Shown one piece after another: positions 51,713-62,772 of a DNA stretch of 64,000 nucleotides. The stretch's first letter is position 1, and every line of letters starts with the position of its first letter. The stretch lies in NCBI GenBank assembly GCA_948146395.1, contig OX411544.1:57527642-57591641 (forward strand), read 5' to 3'. A program made the translations under genes and the position numbers. The notes beneath the pieces are model-generated. The model worked only from the letters and a program-made list of their open reading frames with translations. It did no database searches and had not been told where the DNA came from. The stretch comes from Fragum whitleyi (lineage: Eukaryota > Mollusca > Bivalvia > Cardiida > Cardiidae).

Positions 51713-51721
51713 CTTTCTATT

Positions 51722-52826
51722 AATTACCGACACGGACAGAATTGTGTCGAAAGGAATTATTGCAAATCAATGATTCTGAACAGTCAAGACTCTACATTTA
51801 TACTCTTCCAAAAATTTCTTTGACATCTATCAAAATCTATTTCTTCTTAAGTATGACGAAAAATTCAATAACTATTGGTTGTTCTGCAAACAGTAAAAGT
51901 AACTGAAAAAAACAAAAAACACGAGATTTGCCATAAATTACTTGAAAGCGTTTCTGCATATCCGGCGACAGGTGGGAACGTCAAATTTAACAAAATCTGC
52001 CCTTCTCAATGAGCAAGTGTACTTCCAGAATTATTGGGTAGTCCCCAAAGTTCTTTTTCATGTTCTGAATAAAAATCCATTCCTTAATTGTTTACGCAAT
52101 TAATCGTCTTTGCATAGATTTGAAATGAAACTGTGAATGTACGAGGTAACAACACCACAAGGCAGGTTTCATGCGACAAGCCGTTGTAAATGTTATAGTT
52201 GTTTCGGGACTAACCACCTCCAACATCTGGCACCACTCACACGCGACTCACTACTTTATATTTAGAACCAGATAAGTCTGACACGTAAAAACAACGTTCA
52301 CGTCCAGCACGGCGAATACCGTAACGATATTTTGGTTAGTTCATTCTTTACGCAACTTCAAAGATATTTTAAATTTCTACACGACCTACTGTATCCGGGC
52401 AGAAAGTGTGGAACCAGATTCGAGAGGTCAGGTAGCTTTAGCAAGACACTTTCGACGTAATTGACTTAAACGCCGTCACCATAGAAAATTGTTGACCGAA
52501 TATCAAGTGTTTTGTTTTAATTCGGTAAACAGATGCCCGAATTTCACCTTTTCATTTGACTGCCGAAAATAGGATGGAGTAATTTCACCTGGGGGGTGAT
52601 CATGTAAGAGAGGTCCTTTTAGAGGGGCTTTATAAAACAAGAATAAGGTTAGAGACCTCGATTTTGAATGGTTTCTGCAGTATATTGCCTTTTTCCTAAA
52701 TTGTGAATAAAAAGATGAACTCTTATTTCACATTTATTGATAAATTTTGATTTAATCCTTAACCCGCCGGAAACTGGATGTGCCGGGATAGTTATTTTTA
52801 CGGAAAAATGATACGATGCGGTTATT
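51722..52826. other. No gene recognised; possible 5' region of CMTR1
   Basis: This stretch looks less AT-rich than the introns and is free of recognised repeats. A CMTR1 promoter or first exon could be here, but no coding start was identified. Confidence 0.35.
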
Positions 52827-52837
52827 CATTGAAACTT

Positions 52838-53043
52838 GCATTCCAGTTAGAAACATCGACGAAAACAAGACAAATAGAAGTTATAAGATAAATATAATAC
52901 GTACTTAGTGTATTTTATGAAAAAATATCTTACTCGGTTGTGGGAATTGATAATTGTCTCGGCAGAGCCTCGACAATGATCAATTCTCCCAGCCTCGTTA
53001 GATATTTTTGTTCATACAAAACACTAAGTACGTATTAAATATA
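52838..53043. mobile_element. Palindromic MITE, copy 2
   Basis: AATACGTACTTAGTGTATTT faces AAACACTAAGTACGTATTAA, with TGATAATTGTCTCGGCAGAG at the centre. It matches 47837-48058 over its whole length and is closer to a perfect palindrome, so it may be younger. Confidence 0.83.
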
Positions 53044-53049
53044 ACGATA

Positions 53050-55900
53050 TTCGAAAAATTTATATAACTGTGCTGCCAGAATGGATGAAACGACGTCATT
53101 GACAAACGACGTCATGTTAATGACGTCGCGGTAAGCGAAACAAAAATTTTGCAAATATCTAGCGAAGACGTCTCTGTTTCAAATAGAAAATTTTTCGGAC
53201 ATGATTTCACTCTCGGACCCTAAATATAGAGTTCCTGTAGGAATCTGGTCAAAGATTATCTCCCTCCAAAAGCGACAGATATGTTTCACAATAACGCATT
53301 TCGCGAAATGGAGTCAATTATAATTCCCAGAATGAGCGCAAGTAGCATAATACACATCCCGAATCCGCCTGCAACTATGGACTCTCTGAATATTTAGAGT
53401 CCGTGCTTCAACGTAGACTGATTGCCCTGCCCTATCTGCGAATTGCATTTTAATGCAAACCAAGAAATGTACGTTTTCTTGTGTGGATTCAGTAGCCTAA
53501 TGGTTGTTTTAGGAGTTATATATCGCTAAATCTGAGGTGCTTCGAAAGATTTCACTTGACGATCATTAGCGCTTTTTATGGTTGTGCATTTACCAACGGT
53601 TAAATGAACTTTCGAACGACATATTTATGCCTAGTGAAGGAACTAACTTCGTTTCCATGGAGTCTCTGTTGACTGTATAAATCTAATTTGAAAATAGCTC
53701 GAACTTATCGACGGCTTTCTTATATTCAGTGTATGGATTCATTTCGTCTCAGCTTGAGATGGTCCGGTCAAATGGAATTAACTTATTTCATGATGATCCC
53801 AGCGGCTGTTAACTAACTTCTGCTTCATCGTGTGTGTGTGTGTGTGGGGGGGGGGGGTTTACAATTGTTTTTGTTGTCATTCAAATATACCATTCAAATG
53901 CAGTTATATCAATCAAGACTCGCGCATTCTGAATGGCTGGAAAATAGACTTCATTCCTCAGTCAAAACAATTTTGAGTAAGGTCAGTATGGGAGACCGGG
54001 GCTAGTTGTTACACTAGTTGTTACACGGGCCTAGTTGATACACCCGCCATTTGAGGACTTAATTAATCTGAGACGTTTCGATTGCCCATTTTTAGATTAA
54101 GCAAGTCATTCAGGCTGTAATTCTTACTAATTCTTGAATATTTTCTTTGGGATTTTTACGTTCAGTGTATTTAATGACACCTTTTTAGTACAAAGGTGAA
54201 ATTTCAGATTTCCCACAAAAGTTATTTTTTCGTTCACATCAAAGGAAACTTGGAATTCCATATGGTTCACAAGAGAGAGCGAGGAGTCAACAAGCATTTA
54301 CAGTGGTGTTATATGACCAGTCCTTGTAATTAAAACATATAACTCGAATACGGTATCACTATGTATAACCGTACAGTTGTCTTAACCGGAAGTTCAGTGA
54401 GTTATCCTCGCGTAAAAGATAAATTTGAATTTTCAAATCAAAATATCTAAAAATCGGCACAACATCATGAGATCCGAGTTTTGCTCATGTAAAGTGGAAG
54501 TAATGGTTATTTCTCTGCATTATTGCCCAAGGCAAGGCCTGTCTACTTCTACCTTAAATTTGCATTTAATACGCGGATCATCCGATTGAGCTGATTTTTT
54601 CTTGAAGAAGCGGGCGATTTTCTTCTTTTAAAAATGTTTCGAACAATTTAGATGGAATTTCAATCGTTAAAACGACTCTTTATCCAATTTTCGTCAAATT
54701 ATTGCAACCCCTTTGCCAAAAGATGCTATAATCTTTGAATAATCGCGTTCAGAAAACACCGACCCTCTCAAACCAACTGTACGGGATAGTGCCTTTTGTT
54801 GTTTTTTTCACAGTACGAATAGTTCATTACAATGATTCACTTGAAGAATTTTGTTTACAAACTTTACACAGTCAAGAACCTCTTATATCAAATCATCTGT
54901 TGAAAATTCTAATTTACGAACATTACGGAATATCTCTTTTTCATTAATCTGTTAACTCAGCTTTATAAGAAAAAGGACTCTGCGGTGTAGGTGTTTGAGT
55001 GGGTGTTTCTGGTGCTGCAAACTTAAACATGTGTATCCTGTTCATACTCTGTCTCTACTGAAGACATTGAGCATCGGCATGTGTGTTCAGTGTCAAAAAG
55101 AAACAAGATGGATACTTATTTGTGTGTGTTTGCAGGTGCCATTCGTGCTACGTAAATTTTTCTCAAAATCTATATTCAATCTGTTGCGTCTTCTCTATAC
55201 ATAAGATAAGATCTACATAAAACACATGCGTATAACTCGGTGAGCAATATGGAACCTTGGTCAGGACCACAAATAAAATAAGAGTTTTCTCTTTTTCGTG
55301 TTATCCTGGGTCTGGGTGCATATAGTGGGTAGTATCACTCTTTGAGATGCTTGTTATTTTAATTAGTTACAATATTTTCTTACGTATGTATCTTAATATT
55401 GTGACTAAATTGTGTCATTTAAATTTGAATTGCATTTTATTATCCTTTTATTGTACTACTCTATTGTTGTATGTATTTTTTTACCAAAATAAATCTATCT
55501 ATCTAACCTTATAAATTACAAATTTCAAAATAAAGTTATTTAGCCGATTAACATTCAAATAAACCTCGAACTAAATCACATATGTGGACTTTTGTAAGCA
55601 ATACAATACATTGTATATTGAAAAAAATCATGGCATCGTTCGACGACACGTTACTTGTCTAGCAGACTTGTTGACGCACAAGTTACACTAGCTTCGTCCT
55701 TCTGCTAAGACTCCATGTTACTTAATTTTCAATTCAAATATCAAGAAAACTTTTTTAACTCTCAATTCAATATTAGCCAATAGCTTTTTGGGGTGAAGAG
55801 AAGTGCTGATTTTCCGTTTGAACTCAGTTTACAACCAGGTGCCGAAATATTCAGCGTAAAAGAACCATTGGAGCATCGATCGGACTTAAAGTTTCGTTGA
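53050..55900. other. No gene recognised
   Basis: There is a GT/G-rich microsatellite at 53830-53858. Short open frames at 54735, 54995 and elsewhere have no recognisable domain. GTTACACTAGTTGTTACAC near 54005 is a small direct repeat. Confidence 0.45.
53830..53858. repeat. (GT)n followed by G12 microsatellite
   Basis: About eight GT units run into roughly 12 G. Confidence 0.95.
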
Positions 55901-55916
55901 CTAGAAAATAAGAAAA

Positions 55917-55945
55917 TGGCCGTGGGTTTTCGATTGAGAAAAGGT
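55917..55945 (+). CDS. Possible first coding exon of an unidentified plus-strand gene
   Basis: AAAATGG (good start context) opens MAVGFRLRK and runs into a strong donor, GTATGTGAG. I do not recognise the peptide, and no second exon was found in the following 1 kb before the Tc1/Ngaro block. It may equally be chance. Confidence 0.2.
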
Positions 55946-57099
55946 ATGTGAGTCATATGTGTGATTGTTTTACTTATGTCAAAGAAAGGTGCGCGACCCC
56001 CGCGTTTTGTGATAGGTTTTCACGTATATATTTTCACAGTTGTTGTAAGACAGCTTTTGACTAACTCTTTTATTCTGTATCCAGAGATCCAAACGAGTAA
56101 ATGTAATAGTAATTTACGGATGTTTACGAAAATTAAACATGTAAACGAAGCAGGAATCCGTAAGGATTCGTAAATTTTGTATTGGTTTGAGCCCGATGGT
56201 TAGATTTTTAACGCTTACTTAACAGTATGTTACGCAAAGTTTAGGACTACTGCTGATTTGATTAGTGACCGTTTGCACTCGTTTTACGGGTTACTTATAC
56301 TTTATTCGCTGTTATATGGAAAACGTAATTCACTTTACATAAACTCTATCACACGCATCTGCCATTATAGAATGTCGATCTTTAGAAACGTAAAACGATA
56401 TACATGTAGATGATATAATGTTGTAGACCTACCCTTCGTTCATAACAATAAAATGCTCGCGAGCGCTCCCGATCTAGATAAGTGCATACTTACAATATAA
56501 CCTTCTATATGTAATGAGGAAAACATTTTCTTTGGTGCTCATGCTTTTCTGCCAAAAAATAGTCATGTGGTCAAGATGCAAAAAAACACAACCGTTTCAA
56601 AATGAGTCATTGCTTTTTATTAATGTGCACTTTCAGAGCACGGTATCACTGACTTATCGGTTCGCCAATATTTCTATTTTGACCGCAGGTCGCATTTTTC
56701 ATGGACCAATGAATATTAGAATTGTTGCGAACAGGAAACGTGTATTCGTGTAGACCAATCATCCTCGGGGTGGTCGGCCTCTAAACTGAATCAGTACCTA
56801 CTGAAGAAGTTTGTCCATCTGCCGTCCGGTGAACAAAAATCGTCGTTTCTAGACCAAAACCTCATATCTACAGGTACATCCAAGCTGTTGTCACCATGTT
56901 TTATTTAGCCCGGGTAGTAGATTTATTACTGCCTCGAAACTCGCTCTTTTCAGGAAAAAATGATAGTTGATTATAAGAATGTTGGAAAATGGTCGGTTGT
57001 TATCAGTTTATCAAACTTTAAGAAAGAATTAAAGCTTTATAATGGTAAGAAAATTTTAAATGTAGACCAAACAGGGAGACGTTTCCTTGAAAATTGAAA
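55946..57099. other. No gene recognised
   Basis: Mixed-composition intergenic sequence. The 70- and 79-codon frames at 55961 and 56514 have no recognisable features. Confidence 0.45.
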
Positions 57100-57239
57100 A
57101 AATCGAATTTGACTAAAATTCGTTCAATTGAATTTTGTTCATAACGAGTATGAGAGCCTGAACTGTCAATAACAGCCTGACGGCGCCTCTGTAAACTCCT
57201 GATTAAGTTCTGGATTACTCTTTGGGGAATAACAGACCA
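57100..57239 (-). pseudogene. Tc1/mariner transposase, C-terminal piece
   Basis: On the minus strand the frame reads WSVIPQRVIQNLIRSLQRRR then QAVIDSSGSHTRY, the usual end of a Tc1 transposase. It continues the frame of the piece at 62944-63785 exactly, the 5.7-kb retrotransposon lying between the two. Confidence 0.9.
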
Positions 57240-57295
57240 GTCTGAACAGATTCAACACAAAACACCAACACTGTTTTGCAATGTGTGACCATATA
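57240..57295 (-). repeat. Ngaro-like element, repeat B2 (outer end)
   Basis: 56 bp, GTCTGAACAGATTCAACACA to GTGTGACCATATA on the plus strand, the same as B1 at 57872-57927 by eye. Confidence 0.93.
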
Positions 57296-57700
57296 ATTGG
57301 TTAGCAAGGAATAGAGGCACAACAGCCTAAACTTATACAATCACTGACATCTACAATTGTCCAGAATAAATCTTGTATGCATGTTTCAATCGAATCCGTT
57401 GTAAGGAAAAATTTAGTACTCGAAATAACGCATTGAGAAAACCGGAAATTTCATTGTTAATGATAAACGCCACGAAGTATGTCAAAATACCGGATTCGAT
57501 TGAATATTTCTCACTGGAATTGGAGCGGGCCCACGAAAAACCCCCAACCCCATTATTTTTTGAATTGGAGGAAACGTGTTTCCGTAGCAGGCTCGACCAT
57601 ACCTCGAAATAAAGAGCGACGGACTCCCTCAAACATGCCCTTATCATAACGGCATCTACTATGCCTTCGTCTCTGTTCCGAATTTGAATATGAACCAGAT
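57296..57700 (-). other. Unique 405-bp stretch between A2 and B2
   Basis: It has no second copy in the window. It holds 79- and 98-codon open frames on opposite strands without known domains. It should be part of the element, since it lies inside its borders. Confidence 0.6.
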
Positions 57701-57871
57701 AAAATTCGATGCTAACCGTGCGGTGGTCAACGTAGAACTGACTATTCTTATCTACTCACATAGTACTCTAAAAATAACAACCCGGCGCAACAACCGGACA
57801 AACCGGTTTTGCATCTCAACCTGTTTAGACAAATATTCTCCGCTATACGATGTAACGCGGAGAATGAAAAA
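57701..57871 (-). repeat. Ngaro-like element, repeat A2
   Basis: 171 bp (plus strand AAAATTCGATGCTAACCGTG to GCGGAGAATGAAAAA), the same as A1 by eye. It abuts B1 directly. Confidence 0.93.
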
Positions 57872-57927
57872 GTCTGAACAGATTCAACACAAAACACCAA
57901 CACTGTTTTGCAATGTGTGACCATATA
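57872..57927 (-). repeat. Ngaro-like element, repeat B1
   Basis: 56 bp matching B2, between the recombinase gene and A2. Confidence 0.93.
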
Positions 57928-57976
57928 GAACTACAAAGCTTGAGAGGGAAAAATTCAAATTCGGAACTATTCAATA

Positions 57977-59023
57977 TCAAAGCTTTAACTTTTTCGTAAT
58001 AGATAATCTACTATCAAGGGAATCAACAATATACCCATCTTTTGATATGTCGGTCTTCCAACGACCGTGCCTCTTAAGACATCTGTCAGAAACGCCCTCT
58101 GCGTTAGCGGCGGCTGTAGCACCACCAGCCCGTAAACTATGAGTACCTAAATTTAAATCAGGAGCCACCAGCTTTAGTTTACGTACTATACATTCTCTGA
58201 CTCTAGTGTAGCTTAATGTTTTATTCTTTTTAATGAGATTTGATACGCCTTTAGACCTATGACACGGTCGAAAGAGATAATCATTTGAAGTGGCAGATAA
58301 CTTAGCACAAATCATGTAATTTTGCAACATTACGTATGGACATGCGTTTGAAGATCCCTTAGCAATAGGAACTGATTTGCCTTCTCTATATACATCTGTT
58401 TTACTACTACGTATGTTTATCGTCAAATGATCAGATTTGAATGAAATATCACAACAACGTAAGGTACTAAGCTCATTAAAACGCAAAAAACCTGCGTAGC
58501 CCAATAATATCATTGACAAATCCCTCAATGTACAAATATCGCTGGTCGGCGTGAAAAGTCCACATAAAGTCTGTAACATGGAAGAATCGATGGCGTCTTT
58601 CTTTTGAACTGGCGTGGATCGCAGACGCTTTGCAGCCTCAAGAAGATTTCTAACGGTACTGTGAATCGTAGGATTTTCGAGCCCGTGTAATGAATGAATC
58701 CATTGAATACTATACACTGTAGCAGATATCACAGAATATGATTTGTTCTGATCGAGCAATCTCGTCATATACATGGCCACTACGACTGGAGAGGCTGGTT
58801 TTGAAGAAAATCCCCTACTTGTACAGTATTCATCAAAATGCTTGAAATAGTTCGTATATTTCTGACATGTAGAGTCCGCTTTAGATTGTAGCAAATAACC
58901 ACTCATATTGTCCGCAACATCGCTATGCTTTTGTAGATCTATACCCTCGCTAACCATCAACTTTTCGACACTGGACTTTAGGTCAATACCTATTAATGAA
59001 ATATAAACAAGATAAACATGCAT
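57977..59023 (-). CDS. Tyrosine recombinase of the Ngaro-like element, 348 residues
   Basis: It would insert the circular DNA copy by site-specific recombination, in place of a DDE integrase. An N-terminal SAM-like core-binding domain (residues about 35-150) precedes the catalytic domain. Catalytic residues are visible: Arg in GFLRFNELSTL, HSLRAGG (H-x-x-R), HGRWK and Tyr in KDGYIVDS. The domain is full length and unbroken. It starts six bases after the stop of the RT frame, in another frame, so how it is translated is unclear: spliced, reinitiated or frameshifted. Confidence 0.93.
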   Translation of the reverse strand: MHVYLVYISLIGIDLKSSVEKLMVSEGIDLQKHSDVADNMSGYLLQSKADSTCQKYTNYFKHFDEYCTSRGFSSKPASPVVVAMYMTRLLDQNKSYSVISATVYSIQWIHSLHGLENPTIHSTVRNLLEAAKRLRSTPVQKKDAIDSSMLQTLCGLFTPTSDICTLRDLSMILLGYAGFLRFNELSTLRCCDISFKSDHLTINIRSSKTDVYREGKSVPIAKGSSNACPYVMLQNYMICAKLSATSNDYLFRPCHRSKGVSNLIKKNKTLSYTRVRECIVRKLKLVAPDLNLGTHSLRAGGATAAANAEGVSDRCLKRHGRWKTDISKDGYIVDSLDSRLSITKKLKL

Positions 59024-59028
59024 GTAAA

Positions 59029-60774
59029 CTATTTCAGGTCGAGGACACTGAACTCTATTTTCAATGCCATCATACTAAAAGGTAATGGCGTTTTAGCAAA
59101 CACACCATTATTTCCTTTGCCTATACAAATTGACCCTGCAGTAGGCAAAATTTTGACTGCTCTTATATAATAGTTAAATCTTTTTTCATTATTGACTAAT
59201 CTCGACCAGAATGCAGAGGATTTCCATTTAGGAATAATTAGCGTGCAATTCGCTTGATCTTTTTCGATCTTGTTTATACAATCTAAAATCAATCTCGGGG
59301 GAGGCACTAGCCAATTATTTTCCTTTTTCCAAGACTGTGAAAAGGCATCTATGCCTTCTGACCCGGGTACCCACCACCTAGAGTTAAAGCGTTCGCATTG
59401 TTTGTTATAATGCGTTGAAAACCTGTCAACAGTATAAATACCCCAAATACTATTCAAATAACTAAACCAGCTTTTAGATATGGACCAGTCGTCACTATCA
59501 TGACACCTACTTAAATAATCAGACAACTGATTTTGCTCTCTTGGAATCCATTCTGTACTAAGTTTGATACCATTCTCGTCACAAAAATCATTTACCTGCA
59601 CTGAAATATTGTGTAGTTCCGACTTTCTGCTACCATTCGATAAAACCGATGCAACATTTTTATTATCAGACAACACTGTTACATCTTTATTTCTCAACCT
59701 ACCAACATGGCTTTTTAATACCCGATGTACGGCCTCCGCTTCCCGCCATGTAGAGCTCTTATTCTGCTCGTCATCAAGCCAACTACCTACAACAGTAATA
59801 CTATTCCATCCGTTTTGAACAGGTTGTAAAAGGTTACTCCTTTCATAATTTGCCCTTCCAGGCGAACTATTAAATGCATAAAGCGAGTTTGTCGTGTTTG
59901 AGCCCCCTTCCGCGGGCAAACTACATACAGACCGTTTGGAGACGGACACTTTTCCCACTTCCGGGGGAATGTAGTCAACTTCCGGTGACCAACTTAGCTT
60001 CTCTACGAGTCTTTCATCTACTTCCGGAGATAGTCCAAAATTAAAACCTTTAGAGGACTCAAATTTTTTGTGCGGGATATTTTCCTCAATAAAATCCACA
60101 TAACCCCCATATCCTGTGGCACTAGCGTCACTAAACACTTTTACATTGCAAGAGGATATCTGATCCAAATCTCTACCAAGTCTATTCAATGACCTTACAT
60201 TATTTTTCCAAAAAATAATTTCTGCAACAGCCTCTTGTGATACTAAAACAGGCGAATTCCAGCTTGCCCTTGTTATGATACAATTATACATTTCTCTCGT
60301 ACGTAACCTAGTCACATTTCCCATAACTAATTGCAACGAAATTATTCGACCTACTATTGATGCCAAAACTCTAACGTTCAAAATACCAACAGTACTTTGA
60401 TCCAACTGAAATAAAACTGATAAGATAGATTTTTCAATCGCATCGATTCTTTCTTCGGTGACGAATAACTTGTTTTGTACGTAATCAAATACACATCCTA
60501 ACCACGTGACAACTTTACTGGGCATCCAACAACATTTTTCGTCAGCTATTAGAAACCCAAATTCACAAAAAGTTTTCCTCACAAACTTGCTTGATAATAA
60601 AGCCTTCTCGAAATCCACATGCTCTCCGAACCCGTCGTCCAAGAACATGACGACATCATGACCAAGGGTTCTTAAAAACTTAACTACAACGCGTACAGTT
60701 TTCGAAAAAAATGTGTCCTGCGCTAGATAATCCAAATGGCAAGGAATTATAAACAAAGTATGTTTTCTTACCAT
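59029..60774 (-). CDS. Reverse transcriptase (C-terminal part) and RNase H of the Ngaro-like element
   Basis: The frame of 581 codons carries the polymerase palm motif MFLDDGFG, the RT connection (TWLGCVFD), an RNase H-like start (VFSDASATGYGGYV), DNKNVASVLSNGS, and EWIPREQNQLSDYLSR. A DIRS/Ngaro-type tail follows (YTVDRFSTHYNKQCERFNSR). The N-terminal fingers lie in the overlapping frame at 60680-61780; the two overlap by 95 bases and are out of register by one base at a run of seven T (60705-60711 on the complementary strand). The apparent ATG at 60774 is inside the RT domain and is not a real start. Confidence 0.92.
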   Translation of the reverse strand: MVRKHTLFIIPCHLDYLAQDTFFSKTVRVVVKFLRTLGHDVVMFLDDGFGEHVDFEKALLSSKFVRKTFCEFGFLIADEKCCWMPSKVVTWLGCVFDYVQNKLFVTEERIDAIEKSILSVLFQLDQSTVGILNVRVLASIVGRIISLQLVMGNVTRLRTREMYNCIITRASWNSPVLVSQEAVAEIIFWKNNVRSLNRLGRDLDQISSCNVKVFSDASATGYGGYVDFIEENIPHKKFESSKGFNFGLSPEVDERLVEKLSWSPEVDYIPPEVGKVSVSKRSVCSLPAEGGSNTTNSLYAFNSSPGRANYERSNLLQPVQNGWNSITVVGSWLDDEQNKSSTWREAEAVHRVLKSHVGRLRNKDVTVLSDNKNVASVLSNGSRKSELHNISVQVNDFCDENGIKLSTEWIPREQNQLSDYLSRCHDSDDWSISKSWFSYLNSIWGIYTVDRFSTHYNKQCERFNSRWWVPGSEGIDAFSQSWKKENNWLVPPPRLILDCINKIEKDQANCTLIIPKWKSSAFWSRLVNNEKRFNYYIRAVKILPTAGSICIGKGNNGVFAKTPLPFSMMALKIEFSVLDLK

Positions 60775-61749
60775 GATAATCCCAAAAGAAACCCAGATAT
60801 GGCCTATGTGACTCAGATATATCTATATGGTGGTAAGCGCTTTTCAAGTCGTATGTAAAAGCGTATACGTCCTTACCAAATAGGCTTATTGCAACCTTCG
60901 TGTCCTCGAACTTAATCTTAAAAAGGTGAATATACTGATTTATATGTCTGCAATCTAAAACTAATCTTGGTTTTCCTTTCTTGTTATAGGCTACATTTAA
61001 TGGATTTACAACTACTGGCTTTTCACTTACCGTCGAAACTACGCCCTTTTCCAAAAGGTTTCTAATCTCAGTCGTAACAAACGAAGGATTATCTCTAGCT
61101 GACTTATTATTTTTCAAATGAACAGCTGGTGGAAACTCTTTAAATGGTATTTTATAGCCATTTTCTACAACATCTTTAATGTACCCACTACCTTTTACCG
61201 ATCGCCATTTATCAATATGGCTTTTTAACCTCCCGACCGGGGATACAACGCTGGACTGTGACTCACTAGATCGTTTTTCGTCAGTGCTAGTGTTTCCAAA
61301 AACAGCTATGTTTCCAGTAAGACATTCCATTGTTTTGCAATTAGAGTTTGTACCTCTTGATTTATTCAAGAAATCAATATCAGAAATACTTATCTTGTTG
61401 CTAGACACGTTTCCAGGACATTCCTGTCTCCAATGACCAGGTTTACCACAGTGGAAACATAGACCAGGTTTCTGTATTGATGCCCTCTGAGTATTCTGGA
61501 TATTCGCGGTCGCCTGTGCCTGACTTCCATTACCTCTCTTGTACGGCCATGTTCTGTTAGTCTTTCCTTTCTTGGCTCGCTCTGCCTTCAACTTTTTCGT
61601 AGCTCGAGCTTCCGCCTTGAACATCCGCTTCTCGTCCTCTGAGTCCTCGGCCAGGGGATTAGACTCGTACTCTTGCACGACACGCCAACCGAGTTCACTT
61701 TTATCAGCAAGTTGTATCAGCTTCTGTCGATGTGTTATCATATTGATGG
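60680..61749 (-). CDS. Gag C-terminal part and reverse transcriptase fingers of the Ngaro-like element
   Basis: From the putative splice acceptor at 61749 the frame has THRQKLIQLADKSELGW, a basic region, a CCHC zinc knuckle (CFHCGKPGHWRQEC), then RT motifs: LLEKGVVSTV, RLVLDCRHIN, FTYDLKSAYHHIDI and SLPFGLSSAG. The frame ends soon after that motif because of the one-base shift. Whether gag and RT are one polyprotein here or the family's usual two is not settled by the sequence. The frame also runs up to an ATG at 61780, but those residues read through an intron-like end. Confidence 0.85.
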
Positions 61750-61883
61750 CTGAAATGAACACTGAAATGGTAATCTCCATGCTATCTGTAAGCAGACGAC
61801 AACTCTTGTTGTCAGTTTCTTATGAACCGGTAAATTTTGCCGTCAAAATGTGCCGGTAATCAGTAGTTACATAGTTTTTTTTT

Positions 61884-62176
61884 TATGCCCCCGATAGGGA
61901 GGCATCATATATTTGACTTGTCCGTCCGTCCGTCTGTCCGTCTGTCCGTCCGTCCGTCATTCCGTCCAAAAACTTTAACATTGGCCATAACTTCCTTATT
62001 ACTTAACATATTCGCATCATACTTTACCACAACATTCCTTGGTACATTACCTTTCTGTAGGCACATACTTTGGTGACCTTGACCCCTGGATGACCTTGAC
62101 CTTCAACATAGATTGGCCATAATTTAAAATCAAAGCGGTGTCGGGGGCATTGTCATCTTACAGTGACAGCTCTTGT
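61884..62176. repeat. Dispersed repeat with GCCCCCGATAGGGAGGC and TCGGGGGC ends
   Basis: It begins TGCCCCCGATAGGGAGGCAT and ends GGTGTCGGGGGCATTGTCA. A (TCCG)n tract lies just inside (61918-61966). It sits within the gag intron-like segment; no second copy is in the window. Confidence 0.6.
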
Positions 62177-62263
62177 TTTGGTTTTATGTTTACCGAATTC
62201 CCTTATAAAGTAATAATATAACTCTATAATTAAACAGAAATATGGTGAACTTATTTTTTATTT

Positions 62264-62265
<2 letters not shown>

Positions 62266-62292
<27 letters not shown>
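62266..62292. repeat. Poly-T run
   Basis: About 27 T; on the minus strand a poly-A, possibly the tail of a retroposed sequence. Confidence 0.8.
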
Positions 62293-62295
<3 letters not shown>

Positions 62296-62423
62296 GAAAA
62301 AAAAACACTTCAAAATGAAAAAAAAAATGTGCAAATGTTTCTCTATACAGAAATTCATAACCAATATCATTAATAAACATGTACTTGTTTAACTGCGTTA
62401 TCAAAAATAAATAAGAAGCAAAC

Positions 62424-62718
62424 CTTCCGTTACGTTCGACTTGGCTTCCAACAAATTCTCTTGGTCTAAATTCCCATTAGCCTCGTTTAGCTTTAAAAGA
62501 ACCTTGCTGTTGTTCTTATACTGCTCTTCATTGCTCTTACGCTTGAATATAGGCTGTTCAATAGAGACCAAACTGCTTAATCTGGACAATTGAGAAGAGT
62601 TATTCTGTTCACTTATCTTTTCAAACAGCGTTCCAATTTCACCCAATAAAGTGCGTCTGCTAGCCTCAACGTTCTCTTTCACAGCCTCTTGTATCGCTTG
62701 TCGCGTACACTCATCCAT
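62424..62718 (-). CDS. Gag N-terminal exon of the Ngaro-like element
   Basis: The 98 codons start MDECTRQAIQEAVKENVEAS and are largely charged and helical, as usual for Ngaro ORF1. The start lies 54 bases after A1. Without splicing the frame ends seven codons past the donor, at 62401. Confidence 0.7.
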
Positions 62719-62772
62719 AGTGGAGATAGACTATCTTCTCTCACGAGGGAAACGCCCAAAAACAGCAGCTTA

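Larger units (their letters stand above)
61750..62423 (-). other. Probable phase-1 intron (or insertion) in the Ngaro-like gag
   Basis: The 5' gag frame meets a donor GGAAG|GTTTGC at 62424/62423, and the next frame meets an acceptor TTCATTTCAG|CC at 61750/61749. Both borders are in the same phase, so removal joins ...NVTE to AINMITHRQ. The segment contains a separate repeat (61884-62176) and a long T run. Confidence 0.65.
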
